A stretch of DNA of 16,578 nucleotides, from contig JAFZBT010000163.1 in NCBI GenBank assembly GCA_017561615.1, positions 1-16,578 on the forward strand, given 5' to 3'. The translations under genes were made by a program, and so were the position numbers. Shown piece by piece: positions 14,501 to 16,578 of this stretch; within the stretch, counting starts at the first letter, position 1, and each line of letters starts with the position of its first letter. The notes under the pieces are model-generated. The model saw nothing but the letters and a program-made list of their open reading frames with translations. It had not been told where the DNA came from and made no database searches. The stretch is from Erysipelotrichaceae bacterium. GTDB lineage: Bacteria > Bacillota_I > Bacilli_A > Erysipelotrichales > Erysipelotrichaceae.

Positions 14501-14816
14501 CGATGTTCAGCAGAGCTTTCCGGCACCTTTCCCTGGTTTCTTCAGTCTGGACGGTAAGCTGTCCGGGATGGTATTGATCCCGGTGCTCGTCAGCGCTTCT
14601 TTCCGAAAGCCTCTTCTGGAAACGGGCATAGAACTCATTCGCTGCCGCCTTGGTAAAGGTGATCGTACAGATCTTCTCTGCCGGAATTCCCTGTTCAACC
14701 ATTGCCACCATTCTTTCAACCAGCATGGTCGTCTTTCCGGAACCGGCGCCGGCCTCGACGAAGTAATTCCTGTTTACGTTGGTAATTATGTCTCTGCGGG
14801 CCTGATCATCACTCAT
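11583..14816 (-). CDS. addA: AddA subunit of the AddAB helicase-nuclease
   Basis: 1077 residues. Superfamily 1A (UvrD-like) helicase with a C-terminal RecB-family nuclease; with AddB it unwinds and resects double-strand DNA ends until a Chi-type site, producing 3' tails for RecA. Visible motifs: Walker A AGAGSGKTT (22-30), TITFTKAAANEF (motif Ia), LIDEFQDTDPMQAE (near 385, motif II), VGDPKQSIYRF (near 425, motif III), TSNFRS (motif IV), LHKVKGLEAPVVILAG (near 745, motif V), LYVAATRAG (near 820, motif VI), and the nuclease motif GIIDVLY...VVDYKT (about 1012-1030). It is somewhat shorter than the usual 1200 or so residues. The ATG at 14816 is chosen because GAGG stands about nine bases upstream and the Walker A motif then lies at the normal distance; it overlaps the addB stop by eight bases, so translation is coupled. 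Confidence 0.93.
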   Translation of the reverse strand: MSDDQARRDIITNVNRNYFVEAGAGSGKTTMLVERMVAMVEQGIPAEKICTITFTKAAANEFYARFQKRLSERSADEHRDQYHPGQLTVQTEETRERCRKALLNIDSCFMGTIDSFCNMILSEHPLEASIPANSTVVEEADIVDRYLQEYSRIMVSDDYADLREKFRIFVNTQRDPEKVFREVLTATLSVRDADFVYEKPQFASVDRQFARDRADLIELLDKLQKNPDIAYRKQNSGERDPEWDVLEDRFADLAEASWDSRFTFVLDTLKKIRDLRVRPFEGIAEYFGASFRRLDPHESRGKISWYELAAEGFRDVLETLTDYQATIALDFTVECMRTMSGVMRKQGSLSFFDYKLYLRDMLREDAGNGHKLIDHIFSRHSYFLIDEFQDTDPMQAEIFFYLAAQQFDSDWKKCIAHPGSLFIVGDPKQSIYRFKNADVASFKKVRSLFSGRNGEVLKLTSNFRSTLTLHRWFNTVFGEHLLNADTEDQSRYEMITNRDQDDGFVTGVYRYRPENVKDDSPEVLEMISTLVGNPEILIGNGKAIRYKDIMIITSGKAQLNRYVKAFTQNHVPFRVEGDIDFNECPALCDLVSVFRAVVYPDSGFYLYDALNSRIFGITPEVLMAIRADIRNMKSGGVFDPDNESVKKKTELLNRLSARSRNISPSALLSEMIDELRIFAVSGTRNTEYVYYVLELLREREASGEISCCQDAVSYLNDLMSNKTRMERCVSLEKNDDRVHLANLHKVKGLEAPVVILAGTRKTAARRSPSKRVEYSGDEPKCYMLLISSDDNKVYLPYKDRFGKKDREAISAEAERIRQLYVAATRAGRILIIADENPWKDLSQFVSQDFTDAFAVRKPQPFVPEKADGQILYDKSASIIRNDSLSRQSSVSIHKPSDIEFETVTERIETVSTKRNPKLIGTLVHRMMEIIVSSADNADRQELIGSLCASLDTPDDHYYSDILRSVWTTVHEGGYPQANGTEPDILSELLSADEAYCEIPFSFRDGENSVTTGIIDVLYRRGEQWFVVDYKTNADEDDLDEKYLDQLNEYRKVVSRQTGKEAYARVYHINVEGDLSQS

Positions 14817-16578
14817 TTTCCGCCACCTCGTCTTCTCTTTCTTTGCCGCAGATGGAAGCGAATCGGCAGTACCGGCAGTTATCCTCATCCGGCAGGCAGG
14901 GGAAATGGCCCTCATCAAGGGCGGTCTTTACTTCCATCATCTTTTTGGCCAGCTGCTGCTCCATGGCGTCGTCGTAGACACAGTTAACGGTCCGACGGTA
15001 GCGCAGGTACCGGTATGTGCAGTAGGCAATGGGCAGCCGATAATCACGGCTGTACTTCATCATGTATGCGTAAAGGACTACCTGAATGCAGGTATCAATG
15101 TCGTTATCGACATGTTCAATCCTTCTCTTGGTCTTATAGTCGGCGATCAGATATCTGCCGTCAGTGTCAATTTCCACCCGGTCAGGAATACCGAAGATCT
15201 CGATTCCGCTCTCCCGGTGGGTCACTCTGACTGTCTTTTCAGCGGCCAGTATCCGGTTGTGCGGGTCGTTGCGGTAACCGTTGACGGCCATGTTCATGAA
15301 TTCCTTTCTGGCCACTTCGGCAGCTTCAGCGTTGACCGGCGTTCTGGTTTTCAGGAAATTAGCAAACATGTCTTCAGCATGCCTTTTGAATTCGCCGGGA
15401 CTCACATCGGGATCAGCCGCGAGATACTCCATGGCTTCATGGACCAGCGTACCCATGTCACGGGCATCAATGACCGTAAACGGATCGTCCGGATCCGGTT
15501 CTTCGATGCCCAGAATGTTGGTGAGGTAGAACCTCTTGGGACAGCTGAAGAAAGACTCCAGGGCTGAGGGTGAGAATGATCTGATGCCCTCGTACGGACG
15601 GTCAGTTACGTCACCCCGCGGGATCTGTTCGATCATCTGTTCCGGCGTCAGCGAACTGATGACCTGCGATGATACGGAAAGCCGGTTCTGCAGATATGAG
15701 GTCTCTCCCTTTTTCAGCAGTTCCTCAAAATCTTCAATGCTGCTGTCAGGATTCTGTATCCGGTAGATTTCAAACAGCACCGAGGAGGCGTTTTCCTCCT
15801 TGATCGCTGCCATGTCATAGCAGGAATAGGAAAGCCTGATGTCAGCGCCGATGGCGCTGTTCAGTTCCAGCAGATTGAACAGGTCGCTCTTCTTTCTTTC
15901 GATCAGTCTTGAGGACAGGGGAACGTCATTACCGTACAGCTTCAGATCATCATCCAGCAGCAGGTAGTTCTCCCTTACCGCTCCCGGGAAATTGCCGGCG
16001 GACAGGCCGATGACAAACAGATGCCGGCGGCAGCAGGACAGCGCGCCCGGGATGTCGGTTACTATCAGGCTGCCCTGACGGCTGGCTGATCTGCCGACCC
16101 GGTTGGAAACAACGGTGTCATAGACATCGGCATAGCTGCCTTCCGGATTGTAGCGCAGATAACCGGTTATTACATTGGTGATCAGACGGAGCGCTTCTTC
16201 GTCCTCACTGCTGCGGATCAGGGCGTACTCGCTGATGAACGAACAGCAGTCCCTTCCCAGTTCCTGGGCCAGCAGGCGGATGACTTCCGGATCGATCCGG
16301 TCGTCTTTGCCGATCAGCGGAAGGTAATCAGCAGCTCTCTGCAGGTTGGTTTCCCGGTCGGGGCCCAGTTTCAGCTGCCCGACTCTGTCGACCGTGTTTC
16401 TGAAGATCCGATAACCGGTCTCCTGCGGCAGTTTTGCCTGAAGTCCGGCCAGGTCAAAGCAGGGGGCATAAAGCATCGCCATCAGCGGATCAGCGCCGTG
16501 ATAGCCGTTGACGTCCCACTGGTGATAGAGCTTCAGCAGCCTGTAAGGATTGGTGTTGGTTATGCTGATGCCGTCGGC
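14809..16578 (-). CDS. addB: AddB subunit of the AddAB helicase-nuclease, N-terminal part outside the window
   Basis: The frame is open to the last base of the window; 589 C-terminal residues are visible, about half of a normal AddB. The upstream 32 codons to the edge remain in frame and read like coding sequence, so the ATG at 16482 is internal. The C-terminal nuclease domain contains GIPDRVEID and LIADYKT, the PD-(D/E)XK core. The iron-sulfur cluster cysteines are present: one in FFSCPKRFYL and three in the C-x2-C-x5-C group of NCRYCRFASIC near the end, the hallmark of AddB. Earlier residues (LSCCRRHLFVIGLSAGNFPG region) belong to the inactivated helicase core involved in Chi recognition. 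It overlaps addA by eight bases. The Walker A motif expected near the N-terminus of AddB lies outside the window. Confidence 0.93.
   Translation of the reverse strand, partial: ADGISITNTNPYRLLKLYHQWDVNGYHGADPLMAMLYAPCFDLAGLQAKLPQETGYRIFRNTVDRVGQLKLGPDRETNLQRAADYLPLIGKDDRIDPEVIRLLAQELGRDCCSFISEYALIRSSEDEEALRLITNVITGYLRYNPEGSYADVYDTVVSNRVGRSASRQGSLIVTDIPGALSCCRRHLFVIGLSAGNFPGAVRENYLLLDDDLKLYGNDVPLSSRLIERKKSDLFNLLELNSAIGADIRLSYSCYDMAAIKEENASSVLFEIYRIQNPDSSIEDFEELLKKGETSYLQNRLSVSSQVISSLTPEQMIEQIPRGDVTDRPYEGIRSFSPSALESFFSCPKRFYLTNILGIEEPDPDDPFTVIDARDMGTLVHEAMEYLAADPDVSPGEFKRHAEDMFANFLKTRTPVNAEAAEVARKEFMNMAVNGYRNDPHNRILAAEKTVRVTHRESGIEIFGIPDRVEIDTDGRYLIADYKTKRRIEHVDNDIDTCIQVVLYAYMMKYSRDYRLPIAYCTYRYLRYRRTVNCVYDDAMEQQLAKKMMEVKTALDEGHFPCLPDEDNCRYCRFASICGKEREDEVAENE

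Noticed and set aside
1..16578. A novel defence, toxin-antitoxin or mobile system
   Set aside because: No paired toxin-antitoxin genes, nuclease-helicase defence modules other than AddAB, direct-repeat arrays, transposase or attachment repeats were seen on either strand.

Overview
The window looks like chromosomal DNA of a moderately GC-rich member of the Bacillota, possibly an Erysipelotrichia-type anaerobe. The reasons are AddAB rather than RecBCD, AGGAGG-type ribosome binding sites, an L-lactate dehydrogenase of the FBP-activated kind, a YkuD L,D-transpeptidase and short operons closed by GC-hairpin/T-tract terminators. The phylum is a fair inference; the class is a guess. I see no rRNA, tRNA, CRISPR, insertion sequence or phage remnant, and no gene-free stretch reaches 300 bases.

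Layout. (1) 1-767, minus: ldh, cut by the window edge before its C-terminus. (2) 857-4441, plus: a TraB/PrgY-family membrane protein, an M20 amidohydrolase and a double-SIS sugar isomerase/deaminase, closed by a terminator at 4458-4490. The ldh and traB-family promoters lie back to back and their -35 regions overlap. (3) 4499-5164, minus: a HAD phosphatase/phosphomutase-like enzyme. (4) 5275-6741, minus: a secreted L,D-transpeptidase followed by a rhodanese-like lipoprotein, with a terminator at 5245-5269. (5) 6827-8317, minus: dinB (DNA polymerase IV) and a 79-residue partner gene, with a terminator at 6772-6817. (6) 8418-10671, plus, divergent from dinB: a LexA/CI-like XRE-S24 self-cleaving regulator, a DUF1294 membrane protein and an exported membrane-anchored protein of unknown function, joined by ATGA overlaps. 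(7) 10783-16578, minus: addB (5' end outside the window), addA and an alpha/beta hydrolase. A bidirectional terminator at 10685-10710 separates regions 6 and 7.

The most informative region is the 100-bp gap between dinB and the S24 regulator. It holds two 15-bp palindromes of the form TTGA-N7-TCAA. Each is built on the -35 box of one of the two divergent promoters and sits in the same place relative to its promoter. This makes a simple model: the S24 protein represses its own operon and dinB, and RecA-stimulated cleavage releases both. The regulated set would then include a translesion polymerase, its small partner, a DUF1294 protein and a surface protein. AddAB, which produces recombinogenic 3' ends and so helps generate the RecA signal, is encoded a few genes away.

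Two genes (the traB-family gene and dinB) have good sigma-70 promoters whose -10 box ends six bases before the ATG and no close Shine-Dalgarno sequence, which suggests leaderless transcripts. I found no clearly new, complete defence or mobile system. The S24/dinB unit with its two small unknown proteins and the TraB-M20-SIS operon are the best candidates for undescribed biology.
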